DNA of 64,000 bases from Anaerobacillus sp. CMMVII (GCF_025377685.1 NZ_JACEHK010000001.1:426885-490884); one strand, 5' to 3'. Positions 1 to 8,442 are shown, counted from the first letter of the stretch. Program-made: numbers and translations. The notes: a model not told the origin generated them from the sequence alone.

Positions 1-404
1 CAAAAATTCATCCGGTTAATGTTAGAATTGAATACGATGGCAGGCTTTTTGAAGGTGAAATTATGCTTTTCCTCGTTTCCAATACAAACTCAGTTGGAGG
101 TTTTGAAAAGCTAGCACCTAAAGCATTATTAAACGACGGTATGTTTGATTTAATTATTCTAAAGAAGATAAACTTAGCAGACTTCGTCAGAGTTGCTAGT
201 CATGCAGTTCGGGGTGAACATATGAATGACCCTTCGATTATCTACGCTCAAGCAACCAGGATCAAAGTGTATGTAGACGAAGTTGTCCATTTAAATTTAG
301 ATGGAGAATATGGCGGCATGCTTCCAGGCGAGTTTGTTAATTTAAGACATCATTTACAGATGCTTGTTCCCCAAAAACAAATGATGAAATACCTAGATAT
401 CTAA
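1..404 (+). CDS. dgkB: Diacylglycerol kinase (DgkB/YegS-like), C-terminal part
   Basis: This is the 3' part of a lipid kinase gene cut by the left window edge; the frame is open from base 3 and the ATG at 63 is internal. Visible motifs are the mid-domain NTNSVGGFEKLAP, the segment LNDGMFDLIIL and the C-terminal LDGEYGG...PGEFVNLR, which are characteristic of the DAGK_cat/YegS family C-terminal beta-sandwich. The family phosphorylates diacylglycerol to phosphatidate at the membrane, recycling lipid released by lipoteichoic acid synthesis. A REP palindrome starts 8 nt after the stop. The family assignment is firm; the substrate is inferred. Confidence 0.85.
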   Translation, partial: KIHPVNVRIEYDGRLFEGEIMLFLVSNTNSVGGFEKLAPKALLNDGMFDLIILKKINLADFVRVASHAVRGEHMNDPSIIYAQATRIKVYVDEVVHLNLDGEYGGMLPGEFVNLRHHLQMLVPQKQMMKYLDI

Positions 405-412
405 CTTTCAGT

Positions 413-463
413 GGGGTCTGACCCCCAGCACGGTAAAGCTTTACTGCGCTGGGGGTCAGACCC
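413..463. repeat. REP-1 palindrome copy 1
   Basis: An imperfect palindrome with GGGGTCTGACCCC at one end, GGGGGTCAGACCC at the other and a TAAAGCTTTA core. It is one of five copies in the window and lies just after the dgkB stop, where it could fold as an RNA hairpin. Confidence 0.9.
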
Positions 464-632
464 TCTTTAATACTCTTTAATATTTGAGACCCTTTAACAA
501 TACATCCAATTGCAATTACGCTATAATTACAAATGGTAGTTGTGATACGTAGCGAAGTTGCGTCAAAACTCATATTTTCTAAATTGATAGAAGAAGTAGA
601 GAGAATAAAAACCAATAAAGGAGTTTGATTTT

Positions 633-1709
633 GTGCCATTAATGATCATTGTTTTTCTTTTAATATATATCCTTCTTTGTTTTTATGTGGCTTTCAATGG
701 ATGGGTTTGGCTTAAAAAGTCTTATGGTTTTAAGTATAAAAAAACATATTTCATTTTTATGTTTTTCATTTCAATTTCTTTTTTCTTAAGTCACTTGTAT
801 CATATACAAATCGTTACGTGGATAGGGTTTATCTGGCTTATAGTATTTGGGTATAGTTTGGTTCTACTCCCTATAATAAATTTGGTTTATTACTTAAGTA
901 AAAAAAGAGGCGTGAAATGGTTTGGTTATTCGGTCATTATCTTTTTCTTAATTTTCCTAGTCTATGGCTCTTATAATATGTGGTATCCAGTCGTCGTTAG
1001 TTACGATGTTGAAATCCAAAAAGAGACTGAAATGGATGAGTTGAAAATTCTGCTGGTATCAGATATTCATATAAGTGAAACGATCAAAAATAGTTTTATC
1101 GATCGCCTGATTAAACTTTCGAGAGAGGTTGAGCCTGATATTATTTTCATAGCGGGCGATGTATTAGACAATAGTATTGATCCTTATTTAAAGCATAACA
1201 TTGGAGAAATTTTATCTGGCTTAACAGCTCCTATGGGTGTCTATGCTGTTCTAGGTAATCATGAATATTATGGTCGAGACATTCCGTTATTTATCGAGGA
1301 AATGAATGAGATTAATGTACAAGTCCTAGTAGATGACGTTATTAATTTAGACGATCTCTTTTATATCATAGGGAGAAAAGATTATTCAGATCGAGAGAGG
1401 GAAAGCATTGATATACTCACAGCTTCCTTAAATAAAGATAAGCCAATATTCTTAATCGATCATCAGCCAAGAGAGTTTGATGAAATAAGTGCTGCTGGAG
1501 TTGACCTAATGGTCTCCGGCCACACACATAAAGGTCAGGTGTTTCCTGGGAATTTAATTACACAAGCCATTTATGAAAATCATTATGGTCACTATCAAAA
1601 AGAAAATCTTCATACCGTAGTCTCATCAGGCTTCGGAATCTGGGGACCTCCATTTCGAGTCGGCAGTAGATCAGAAGTGGTTGAGATAAACGTGAAATTC
1701 GTTAATTAA
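633..1709 (+). CDS. Membrane-anchored metallophosphoesterase (YkuE-like)
   Basis: A 358-residue protein starting at GTG with AAGGAG about nine bases upstream. The first ~115 residues hold about four hydrophobic segments. The rest is a calcineurin-type metallophosphoesterase domain with the metal-site motifs in order: SDIHIS, IAGDVLDN, LGNHEYYG, a single-His IDHQP, and GHTHKGQ. Such proteins hydrolyse phosphoesters with a dinuclear metal centre; YkuE relatives act at the outer membrane face, possibly on cell wall or lipid substrates. Substrate unknown. It appears monocistronic and is followed by a REP-1 copy. An in-frame ATG at 642 is an alternative start. Confidence 0.85.
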   Translation: MPLMIIVFLLIYILLCFYVAFNGWVWLKKSYGFKYKKTYFIFMFFISISFFLSHLYHIQIVTWIGFIWLIVFGYSLVLLPIINLVYYLSKKRGVKWFGYSVIIFFLIFLVYGSYNMWYPVVVSYDVEIQKETEMDELKILLVSDIHISETIKNSFIDRLIKLSREVEPDIIFIAGDVLDNSIDPYLKHNIGEILSGLTAPMGVYAVLGNHEYYGRDIPLFIEEMNEINVQVLVDDVINLDDLFYIIGRKDYSDRERESIDILTASLNKDKPIFLIDHQPREFDEISAAGVDLMVSGHTHKGQVFPGNLITQAIYENHYGHYQKENLHTVVSSGFGIWGPPFRVGSRSEVVEINVKFVN

Positions 1710-1735
1710 AAAAGGAAAAAAGAGGTCTTAAAAAA

Positions 1736-1787
1736 GGGGTCTGACCCCCAGCGCTGTAAAGCTTTAACGCGCCGGGGGTCAGACCCC
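1736..1787. repeat. REP-1 palindrome copy 2
   Basis: A 52-nt palindrome with GGGGTCTGACCCC ends and the core GTAAAGCTTTAAC, 26 nt after the metallophosphoesterase stop. A pyrimidine-rich tract follows, so it may also act as a terminator. Confidence 0.9.
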
Positions 1788-1818
1788 TTCTTTTTCCTTC
1801 TTTTTTTTCTTCTTTTTT

Positions 1819-2378
1819 CTATTTAGGTAACCCGGGTGGATAGTAATATGGGGGTACTTTTATCCAGCCTCGTTTTCGAAGTAGTGTTTTTGTAGTAGCT
1901 CCAAAGGTTAACATTTCGGTATAAAATTCTAACCACATTAGTCCTACATCAGTTCTTATTGATTGTGAATTAGCCATTGCGCACTCCACAGCAGCCATTG
2001 CAATTTTCAAAGATACTCCATTTGCAATTTCATTATCGGTTAATTTAGCACCGAGTGGGATTTCGTCTGGTTCTGATAAAGGTTTTTTATCAGGGACGGG
2101 TGGTAACGGAACTCCCTCTTTTATCATGAAATCAGATTCATGAAATCAGATAATCTTTGCGACTGACTTTCACATATTTTTTTGGCATCTATCAGTAATT
2201 CTTTAACTTCATTGTCAGTAGTTGTGTTAAGGCCCACTTCTTCATATCTTATCGCCTCATCGATCATTGCAAGGTAAGTCCAAATACTCATCACTTCTCC
2301 AACATGTAAGGGAGATTTAGGTTCTTTATCAACTAATGTTTTTAAAGTATTCCATACAGCTTCAAAAGGATTAGACAT
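1819..2378 (-). pseudogene. DUF3231 protein disrupted by a 14-bp tandem duplication
   Basis: Two overlapping minus-strand frames (2378-2124, 84 residues; 2127-1819, 102 residues) together make one single-domain DUF3231 protein. The sequence tcatgaaatcagat is present twice in direct tandem at 2124-2137 and 2138-2151. Removing one copy joins RLSDFM directly to IKEGVPLPP and gives one ~181-residue frame. The duplication adds 14 nt and so shifts the frame; it also creates an ATGA stop/start overlap that could couple translation of the two halves. DUF3231 proteins are common in spore formers and have no established biochemical role. A two-domain paralogue is encoded at 39777-40793. Confidence 0.85.
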
Positions 2379-2556
2379 TTTCTTTCACCTCCTACCTCTC
2401 TTAGCATTTCAAAAGTGTGTAAAATTTAATCCTATTTAAGTAAAAAATATCCAAAAGTTAAATCATAATATTAAAAATATCAGATATTTAGTTGGTATTT
2501 TATGTTAATATATTAGAATGAAGTAGTAATTTGTTCTAATAAGATCTGGAGGTATT

Positions 2557-3096
2557 ATGTTGCTAAGAAAATTTACTTTTATAGGTTTAAGGTTGCTTGC
2601 AGTTTATATATTTTTACAGGCGTTACTGCACTTAGCGAGAGTTATTAATTTTTACGTGCTACCTGTTTTTTACGAGAATTTAGTTACAGAGCAAGAAGCT
2701 TGGATTAATGTTCTTCTTAATATTGCCCCGTTTCTGGTCTTGCTAGTGTTTAGTATTGTTCTCTGGTTATTTGCTGATAGATTTACTAGTTTCTTTATAT
2801 TAGACGAGGATCAGGATTATGATGTAAAGAAATTACAAATGGACACCAACGCATTTCAAGTAATTGCTTTTTCTGTAATTGGACTTTTTATGATTGTACA
2901 TACACTCCCACAATTTTTTATGTTGATTCCGACCTGGCTACAATTAAACGAGGTCGGTGAACATATACATCCTAGTTATAAATATGAATTGTGGTTTGGA
3001 GTTACTGAGAAAGTAGTTCGGTTAATGTTAGGGGTGGGATTACTGTTAGGTAGCAGAGGGCTTGCAGGATTATTGAGAAAAATTAGGGAGATTTAG
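2557..3096 (+). CDS. Hypothetical four-helix membrane protein
   Basis: A 179-residue protein with CTGGAGG about five bases before the ATG. Four hydrophobic segments are visible (about residues 7-27, 46-70, 99-123 and 148-168). I recognise no motif or family. It is the first gene of a run of small plus-strand membrane or exported genes reaching 4294, so it may be part of one transcript. Function not inferred. Confidence 0.75.
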   Translation: MLLRKFTFIGLRLLAVYIFLQALLHLARVINFYVLPVFYENLVTEQEAWINVLLNIAPFLVLLVFSIVLWLFADRFTSFFILDEDQDYDVKKLQMDTNAFQVIAFSVIGLFMIVHTLPQFFMLIPTWLQLNEVGEHIHPSYKYELWFGVTEKVVRLMLGVGLLLGSRGLAGLLRKIREI

Positions 3097-3134
3097 GTAT
3101 TAAACCTGAATTGAAACATAGCAGGGAGGATAAC

Positions 3135-3644
3135 ATGAAGCAAGCCATTGGCATTATCGTTTGTTTATTGCTGCTCGTTGTATCTGGGTGTACGGACAAA
3201 GAGGCAGACGGGTCATCAAAAGAAGTAATTGCAAAGCCATTGACACTTGAACAAAAGATGGTGGCATCTGAACAAACTGAACTGTCTGAGATCCACAAAG
3301 ATTTACTATTAAAAATTGAGGAGATTGGCATTTCTCAAATAAGCATTTATAAATCAGTTGCACATGGAATGATTGGACAAACACTGCTAAATGAAATTAC
3401 TAACAGCCAGGATCACTTGAAGGTGATCGAGGCCTTGAAAACTTCAGAGCTAATACCTGGTATTTTAAATACATCAACACCTCACTATGATTTTATATTT
3501 CTGTTAAATAACAATGAGACTTATGCTTTTCATTTTTGGTTGACATCCGGAGAAAAAGTCATGTACATGGATGTTAAGGATACAAGTACTGGTTACACAA
3601 TCTCCATAGAATTTGCAGAGTTTCTTCTTACATTGACTAATTAA
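3135..3644 (+). CDS. Hypothetical lipoprotein
   Basis: A 169-residue protein. The ATG at 3135 is preferred over 3111 because AGGGAGG lies just before it and because MKQAIGIIVCLLLLVVSGC is then a complete lipoprotein signal peptide with lipobox VSGC. The mature part has no recognised domain; it is mixed alpha/beta with the terminal segment YTISIEFAEFLLTLTN. It lies downstream of a four-helix membrane protein and upstream of two very small membrane proteins. Membrane-anchored extracytoplasmic location is inferred. Confidence 0.75.
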   Translation: MKQAIGIIVCLLLLVVSGCTDKEADGSSKEVIAKPLTLEQKMVASEQTELSEIHKDLLLKIEEIGISQISIYKSVAHGMIGQTLLNEITNSQDHLKVIEALKTSELIPGILNTSTPHYDFIFLLNNNETYAFHFWLTSGEKVMYMDVKDTSTGYTISIEFAEFLLTLTN

Positions 3645-3667
3645 ATCTAAATATTGGAGGTGTAATA

Positions 3668-3835
3668 ATGATCACTATTTTTTCATTGCTTCCGATAATT
3701 TTGTTTTTTGGAGCGTTGTGTTTTGTAATTTTTGTATTCGTTATGTTCACTAATTTGCTGAAACAAAGAAATCAATATTTGAAGGAAATACGCGACGAGC
3801 TAAGAAATATCAATAGTAGAGAAACGATCAAATAA
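3668..3835 (+). CDS. Small single-pass membrane protein (55 aa)
   Basis: A short frame with TGGAGG eight bases upstream of the ATG. The first ~30 residues are one hydrophobic helix (ITIFSLLPIILFFGALCFV onward), followed by a charged tail (KQRNQYLKEIRDELRNI) that looks like a short coiled coil. It sits tightly between a lipoprotein gene and another small membrane gene. Unknown function; it resembles the many small membrane proteins of Bacillus. Confidence 0.6.
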   Translation: MITIFSLLPIILFFGALCFVIFVFVMFTNLLKQRNQYLKEIRDELRNINSRETIK

Positions 3836-3852
3836 CATCCAAGGAGGAAAAA

Positions 3853-3960
3853 ATGAGTTTGCCAATTTGGATTGCCATTTTTTTAGCTTTATTTTCTGTT
3901 AGTTTTAATAAAACTGTTAGAGAAACATTTACAAAGTTGGTAGGAAGAAAGAATAGGTAA
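3853..3960 (+). CDS. Small membrane peptide (35 aa)
   Basis: A 35-residue frame directly after a near-consensus AAGGAGG. An N-terminal hydrophobic segment (PIWIAIFLALFSVSF) is followed by a basic tail ending in GRKNR. The strong ribosome site and the placement 17 nt after one gene and 13 nt before the next support it as a real small gene. Function unknown. Confidence 0.5.
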   Translation: MSLPIWIAIFLALFSVSFNKTVRETFTKLVGRKNR

Positions 3961-3973
3961 TTGGGGTGAAATC

Positions 3974-4294
3974 ATGAACTGGTTACTACTGATATTAGGT
4001 GTAGTATTCTTGCTAATAGTAGTTAAAATCATAGCTGAATTGGAGAAGGTTAAACCAGCAACTATGGCAAATGAAATAAAGAAAAATACGATTATGCTTC
4101 CATTCGGAATCATACTTTTGCTTTTAATAATCTTTATCCCATATCAAGTTTGGATCTTATTCGGAAGCCCGGTCGGTTGGGAAATTCTTTATATTTTCGG
4201 TATTTCTATTTTCTTAACTTTATGTCTTTGTTTCGGGTACTACTATCGAATAAAAACACGACATCAAAGTGAATCTCATAGAATAATAAACTGA
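3974..4294 (+). CDS. Hypothetical membrane protein
   Basis: A 106-residue protein with three probable membrane segments: residues 3-19, 44-62 and 72-90. A short charged linker (ELEKVKPATMANEIKKN) follows the first helix. GGGGTGA precedes the ATG. It is the last gene of the small membrane gene cluster and its stop overlaps the terminator hairpin. No family recognised. Confidence 0.65.
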   Translation: MNWLLLILGVVFLLIVVKIIAELEKVKPATMANEIKKNTIMLPFGIILLLLIIFIPYQVWILFGSPVGWEILYIFGISIFLTLCLCFGYYYRIKTRHQSESHRIIN

Positions 4295-4326
4295 GACTAG
4301 AATTTGGGATATTCTCAGTTTTATTT
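4287..4326 (+). terminator. Rho-independent terminator
   Basis: Inverted repeat aaactgaga (4288-4296) and tctcagttt (4313-4321) followed by a T-rich tract; it closes the 2557-4294 cluster. Confidence 0.6.
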
Positions 4327-4507
4327 AGTGTTGGAACACTAAACCAAGGAACTATCATCATCGCAACTAAGAATAACTTCCACCTACTTCAATCCACACC
4401 CCTTTTTCCACAGTCTTGGTAATCACAAAAAAAAATTAATTTACTAGTCAGGTTTTTGGATATTTACGTTAAAATTTTAATCAGTACCAGCAGGAAGGGG
4501 GATATGA

Positions 4508-4768
4508 ATGCCTTACTTTGAACGGATATTAAAGCTATCAAAACAGCTATTTGGATTAGCAGGATTTTTATTCATACTGACGTTTGTTTCATTTATAAGG
4601 AGCAATTTTGATGAAGTCCTTATTTATAACTACACAAATGACATCTGGGGAACAATCATGACAGTTTCATTTTTTCTTTTAGCACTAGTTTCAATCGTTT
4701 TGGGTATTGCTTTGCGATATGTTGCTCAGGATGTGAGAGATTATCTTAAATATGAAAAAAATAATTAG
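4508..4768 (+). CDS. Hypothetical two-helix membrane protein
   Basis: An 86-residue protein. AGGAAGGGGGAT precedes the ATG. Two hydrophobic segments (about residues 13-29 and 48-70) are followed by a charged C-terminus (RYVAQDVRDYLKYEKNN). It stands alone between a terminator and the ECF sigma operon. No recognised family. Confidence 0.65.
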   Translation: MPYFERILKLSKQLFGLAGFLFILTFVSFIRSNFDEVLIYNYTNDIWGTIMTVSFFLLALVSIVLGIALRYVAQDVRDYLKYEKNN

Positions 4769-4798
4769 TCTGAGCCAATATTCAGCGTATAACGAACG

Positions 4799-4832
4799 TC
4801 AAAGAGTGTATTTATGTAATACTCTCTTTTTG
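4799..4832 (+). terminator. Probable terminator
   Basis: A short hairpin built on agagt...actct followed by ctttttg, about 30 nt after the stop at 4768. Confidence 0.45.
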
Positions 4833-4908
4833 CATTTGAGTAATATCATAATTACCTTATCCGAGCTATATCAATCTAAACTTAGTTGGAAATGGTCTTA
4901 ACGGAACT

Positions 4909-4942
4909 ACATCTAAAAATAATTAAAAAAATTTTTAGATGT
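4909..4942. promoter_or_regulatory. Perfect inverted repeat upstream of the ECF sigma gene
   Basis: acatctaaaaat (4909-4920) and its exact complement atttttagatgt (4931-4942) are separated by ten bases and lie 73 nt before the sigma start. It could be an operator or a leader hairpin; the A after the right arm makes a simple terminator less likely. Confidence 0.5.
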
Positions 4943-5014
4943 AAAAACTTTTTCGTAGTTACGCAGGTATATAGAGTGAATGAAGCGATTGGAAAAAAGA
5001 AAGGGGTGGAAGTC

Positions 5015-5536
5015 TTGAACGATCAAGAAATTATTAAACAAATTCAGAATGGCAGTAAAAGTGCCTTTCGAGAGTTATATGATCTGTATTTTGATTATGC
5101 AATGCGTTCAGCAACGGTTGTGATGAACAGAAATGCGGCTCACGCTGGGGATGCGGTTCAAGAAACGTTTATCCGTGTTTATCAAAACATCCATTTATAT
5201 CAATCAGACCGTCCGTTTAAACCGTGGTTTTATAAAATACTTCTTAATGAATGTAATCGTATCTTGAAAAAGAACTCGAAGGTAATTAGTGTTGCTGAGA
5301 TCATTGAACAAACACATAATGATCAACAACTTGAAGAATATGAAGATTTGTATCAAGCGATTCAGGCTCTAGAACCACATAACCGGACACCAATTGTCTT
5401 GAAATATCTAAATGGCTTTAAAGAACAAGAGATCGCCGATATTTTAGAGGAAAATCTCAACACGATTAAATCAAGACTCTTCAAGGGAAGGCAGAAACTC
5501 AAAACTTTTTTAGAGGCAAAAGAGGAGGCGAACTAG
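5015..5536 (+). CDS. ECF-type RNA polymerase sigma factor
   Basis: A 173-residue sigma-70 family protein of the extracytoplasmic function class. The TTG at 5015 is chosen because AAAGGGGTGGA lies just upstream and the protein then begins at the normal region 2 position; the frame is open further upstream to 4886. Region 2 (residues ~15-85) contains FRELYDLYFDYAMR and the DAVQETFIRVYQ segment; region 4 (~115-165) contains the helix-turn-helix FKEQEIADILEENLNTIKSRL. The stop abuts the start of a membrane anti-sigma gene, so the pair forms a signalling unit. It probably controls its own operon; the signal is unknown. Confidence 0.9.
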   Translation: MNDQEIIKQIQNGSKSAFRELYDLYFDYAMRSATVVMNRNAAHAGDAVQETFIRVYQNIHLYQSDRPFKPWFYKILLNECNRILKKNSKVISVAEIIEQTHNDQQLEEYEDLYQAIQALEPHNRTPIVLKYLNGFKEQEIADILEENLNTIKSRLFKGRQKLKTFLEAKEEAN

Positions 5537-6322
5537 ATGGAAGACAAAAATGTGGATAGAGAAATTACAGCAAGTTTGCTAAACAATACAGATGGTGTTT
5601 CTAGGGAGAAAGAAGATATTTGGAACCAAATTGAGACGAAATTAGCACTAAAAACGGTGGAAAAGGAAATGAAAGTAACACCAATGAATAGCAGAAAAAC
5701 ACCTAAACAAAGGAAATCAAAAGGTTGGTTAACAGGAACGATTGCTGCGGCAGTTTTATTAGGGGTTTTCGGAACAACAACAGATACAGGTCAAGCATTC
5801 GTTTCTAACCTTCGTGAATACTTTGCGCCAGAAAAGCAAGTAGTCGAAGAGATTGAAGGGATGCCAGAAGAAAAAGAAGTCGTATTAAAAGAAGGAACAG
5901 CAGGCTACATCATTTATATTGATGAAGAAAATTATCGCATGATCCAAGAGAATGGCCTCGATAAAATCGTCTTTAACCAGGAATTAGATGAACGTTATCC
6001 AGATGTATCGATGACAATCAAGCAAGTAGCAGACAAGGCACCAGAAGAAATAGCTGCGGAATATCATCGAGAACTGCAAGAAACTTTTGCGACAGTTGAA
6101 GAGATTACTAAGGTCACTGAACCAGTTGATGGGCTTTTAGTTTCAGCAATTGATGGTCATGAATGGAACAGTCTAGTCACTAAGGTTTACATTGTTTCAA
6201 ATGAAAAAGAAGGTAGCTTCGTCATCCAACAAAACTATTTTCTTGAAGCTTCCGAGGGCCACGGAGCTAGATTTCAGCATATGTTAAAAGAGTTTCAAAT
6301 TGTTGAAATAGACGCTGAATAA
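5537..6322 (+). CDS. Membrane-spanning anti-sigma factor
   Basis: A 261-residue protein starting immediately after the sigma stop codon. The ~60 N-terminal residues are charged and cytoplasmic (sigma-binding, by analogy), with one membrane helix at about residues 64-82 (GWLTGTIAAAVLLGVFG), then a ~175-residue acidic extracytoplasmic domain rich in E and K. No zinc-binding HxxxCxxC motif is seen, so it is not a classical ZAS anti-sigma. The role is inferred from topology and coupling with the sigma gene. A terminator follows. Confidence 0.75.
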   Translation: MEDKNVDREITASLLNNTDGVSREKEDIWNQIETKLALKTVEKEMKVTPMNSRKTPKQRKSKGWLTGTIAAAVLLGVFGTTTDTGQAFVSNLREYFAPEKQVVEEIEGMPEEKEVVLKEGTAGYIIYIDEENYRMIQENGLDKIVFNQELDERYPDVSMTIKQVADKAPEEIAAEYHRELQETFATVEEITKVTEPVDGLLVSAIDGHEWNSLVTKVYIVSNEKEGSFVIQQNYFLEASEGHGARFQHMLKEFQIVEIDAE

Positions 6323-6335
6323 CTGAAATTAACAT

Positions 6336-6362
6336 GAGATCCATTTAGGGTCTCTTTTTTTT
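6336..6362 (+). terminator. Rho-independent terminator of sigma/anti-sigma operon
   Basis: gagatcc and gggtctc stem followed by eight T residues, 14 nt after the anti-sigma stop. Confidence 0.75.
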
Positions 6363-6506
6363 GTGGGTTGCAAAGGAATAAGATATTTAATAGCGAAATC
6401 TAAATTAAAGGGATAGGAGAAAATGGATGGAAACGAACCAACCAAGAAGTTAACAAGGATCAACCTTTGAAAGGTTATCTTCAAAGGCAAACAGTTCTGA
6501 GGAAAA

Positions 6507-6526
6507 TTAATCAAATGTTTGATTAA
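6507..6526. repeat. 20-bp palindrome family, copy 1 (one mismatch)
   Basis: ttaatcaaatgtttgattaa, a one-base variant of TTAATCAAACGTTTGATTAA. It lies in the leader region of the DUF1835 gene. Confidence 0.75.
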
Positions 6527-6602
6527 AAGTTGACCGAAACCTTTAGGAACGTTGATATATAACATTTTTATCACCAAAAATAAATCCTAAGGAGTAATTA
6601 AA

Positions 6603-7430
6603 ATGATTCATATCCTGTTTGGTAAATCCCCTTCGGGAGGGTTGAAATACGCGTTAGAGCATTTAGGGAGTGATGGAGAAGATACGATCATTTCTTTTGA
6701 TGACATGTTCTCCATCGGACCGATCTGGAAGTTGCATGATGGAGAAGGAGAAGTACGTAGGTTTGATTGGTTAAAAAATAGCAAGACGAACGACAATTAC
6801 CAAGAATATAAATCAGAATTTCAAGAGACGTCCAATCAAATAAAGCTAATTCCGGATGGAACACTGGTTACCATCTGGACAGCTGATAACGCTCATGAGC
6901 AAACGGGTCTCCGTTACGTACTTCGTCTTTTAAAAGATAAGGATGTTGAGCTTATTATAATCAATACGACAGATGCACATAACGAATTTTTTCAGAAAAA
7001 GAATAGCAAGCAGACGATACTACATACAGGTGAAGTATCCCCTGAGAAGCTGCATGTTCTATATAAACAAATGAAGCAAGCATCACCTCTTTCTCAGCAA
7101 GAACGTGAGGATCTTGAAGAAGAATGGCTGGCACTTTCAGAGTCAAAGGAAAATCTACGAATTTGGAGAAATGGTAGGATAGTAAGTGTATCTGAAAGCC
7201 ATTTTGACGAATTAATCATATACAGGGCAAAAAAGTTACGTAGTAAACAAAAGGTGAATGAATATACGAATTCAGTGCGACTTATCGGCGAAGTGTTCGG
7301 ACATTTAGATCAATATGTTGGTGATGCTTTCTTAGAGTATCGTCTTAGAAAATTGATCGAGGCAGGGATATTTGATGTCGAAGGTAGTCTGAAGTCAATG
7401 AGATACTATAGTGTAAAGCTGAAGCAATAG
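6603..7430 (+). CDS. DUF1835/DUF3658 domain protein
   Basis: A 275-residue soluble protein starting MIHILFGKSPSGGLKYAL, the typical DUF1835 opening, with the acidic FDDMFSIGPI segment and, near residue 90, the WTADNAHEQTGLRYVLRLL motif. The C-terminal half (DUF3658-like) contains WRNGRIVSV and YYSVKLKQ. The biochemical function of this family is not established. AAGGAG precedes the ATG. The next gene starts 21 nt downstream and probably shares the transcript. Confidence 0.8.
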   Translation: MIHILFGKSPSGGLKYALEHLGSDGEDTIISFDDMFSIGPIWKLHDGEGEVRRFDWLKNSKTNDNYQEYKSEFQETSNQIKLIPDGTLVTIWTADNAHEQTGLRYVLRLLKDKDVELIIINTTDAHNEFFQKKNSKQTILHTGEVSPEKLHVLYKQMKQASPLSQQEREDLEEEWLALSESKENLRIWRNGRIVSVSESHFDELIIYRAKKLRSKQKVNEYTNSVRLIGEVFGHLDQYVGDAFLEYRLRKLIEAGIFDVEGSLKSMRYYSVKLKQ

Positions 7431-7451
7431 TCGGCTAGGGAGGCGATTTAT

Positions 7452-7904
7452 TTGAAAAGTAAGTTTGTAGTTGAAATTCCAACCTATTCAGAAGGAGACT
7501 CGTCATTTCCAAAGCCAGTAACTGGTAACTACGATTATTGGGTACCGATACTTAGCTACTTTTTAGAAGAGTCGGACATGATAGAAATTCATTGTTGGAA
7601 CGAGGAGGCTGAGACCATTAAAGAAGTAAAATCGCTTCATAAAGGATTGGAACTAGCTTCAAAGGGGCACCTGACTATTATAAAGGGAAGTAAAACAGAT
7701 GCCATCACTGATTATTTGTTAAATAACCATTTATCTAATCGTGGAGATTTCAAATGGTTCACCGTAAATCTAATAAAGGAATATCAGCCTCTATTTCATT
7801 CAGGCCACTGGGGAACGCAATTTTTTGCAGAGGCGGTAACGGAAGAAGAGATCGCTTTTATTACAAGTGTTTTGCCAGAGGAGTCAAACCTACTCCAATA
7901 CTAG
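7452..7904 (+). CDS. Hypothetical protein
   Basis: A 150-residue soluble, acidic protein starting at TTG, supported by GGGAGGCG at correct spacing. It is W- and E-rich (for example YDYWVPILSYF and IHCWNEEAE) and ends in a helix (EEEIAFITSVLPEE). I recognise no domain. Its position 21 nt after a DUF1835 gene suggests co-transcription and perhaps a shared role. Confidence 0.65.
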   Translation: MKSKFVVEIPTYSEGDSSFPKPVTGNYDYWVPILSYFLEESDMIEIHCWNEEAETIKEVKSLHKGLELASKGHLTIIKGSKTDAITDYLLNNHLSNRGDFKWFTVNLIKEYQPLFHSGHWGTQFFAEAVTEEEIAFITSVLPEESNLLQY

Positions 7905-7987
7905 ATGAATTGTTTCAAAGTACAAATGCTAGGGTAAAGACCTGAACAAGCCTTTATAATAGAAACTACTATAAGGAGTTGTTACTA

Positions 7988-8140
7988 GTGCTTTGGACAA
8001 TCTTTTGTATCCTTTTAATTATGTGGATTTTAGGTTTCGTATCAGGAAACGTATTGGGTGGCTTTTTACACCTTCTCCTAATTATTGCAGTAGCATTGGT
8101 CTTAATTAGAGTGATCCAGGGGCGGAGACCTTTTGATTAG
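7988..8140 (+). CDS. lmo0937-family small membrane protein
   Basis: A 50-residue protein with GTG start and AAGGAG nine bases upstream. Two short hydrophobic segments flank a SGNVLGGFLHLLLIIA motif, and the protein ends in basic RVIQGRRPFD. This is the layout of the lmo0937/DUF5670 family of tiny membrane proteins, often stress-induced. The specific role is unknown. Confidence 0.7.
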   Translation: MLWTIFCILLIMWILGFVSGNVLGGFLHLLLIIAVALVLIRVIQGRRPFD

Positions 8141-8170
8141 AAAAAAATTATAAAATTTCAACGTAATAAC

Positions 8171-8348
8171 TGTCTAGCGCAAGCAGCCCAGCCCCTCGAG
8201 GTCAAATAAGCTTGTTCATTAAATGCTACCTCTTTGGTACAGTGGACCCTCGAGGCAAAGCTGCATGTAGTAACTCTTGAAGTAACACATGTTGTGAACG
8301 AGGTCAGTACTTTTGTCGGGGCTTAAATGTGCGCTTGCGCTTTTCTTA
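8171..8348. repeat. Bacillaceae intergenic element (GTCTAGC...GCGCTTGCGC), copy 1
   Basis: Begins TGTCTAGCG, contains AGCCCCTCGAGGTCAA and GTCGGGGCTT, and ends GCGCTTGCGCTTTTCTTA. A second copy at 49283-49434 shares both ends but has a different centre. No coding potential is seen. The stretch 8141-8820 holds only repeats and no supported gene. Confidence 0.75.
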
Positions 8349-8359
8349 ATAGAAAAGAA

Positions 8360-8379
8360 TTAATCAAACGTTTGATTAA
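8360..8379. repeat. 20-bp palindrome family, copy 2
   Basis: Exact TTAATCAAACGTTTGATTAA. About 28 bases later comes gttgatatagagcg, a motif also found after the copy at 8645. Confidence 0.85.
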
Positions 8380-8442
8380 AAATATCGGACATAGGTGAAA
8401 AAGGGTTGATATAGAGCGGTTTTATAAGTGTTTCTATTTATG

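Noticed and set aside
413-463. REP-1 palindromes considered as simple terminators
   Set aside because: Some lie upstream of genes (22524, 24025), several lack a T run, and the same 52-nt sequence recurs, so repeats are the better description.
337-639. Minus-strand open frame of 100 codons
   Set aside because: It runs across the dgkB end and a REP palindrome with no ribosome site; composition is not protein-like.
6507-6526. 20-bp palindromes considered as catabolite-response (cre) sites
   Set aside because: The central AACG is shared, but the outer bases do not match the TGNAANCGNNNNCA pattern and copies are not placed consistently at promoters.
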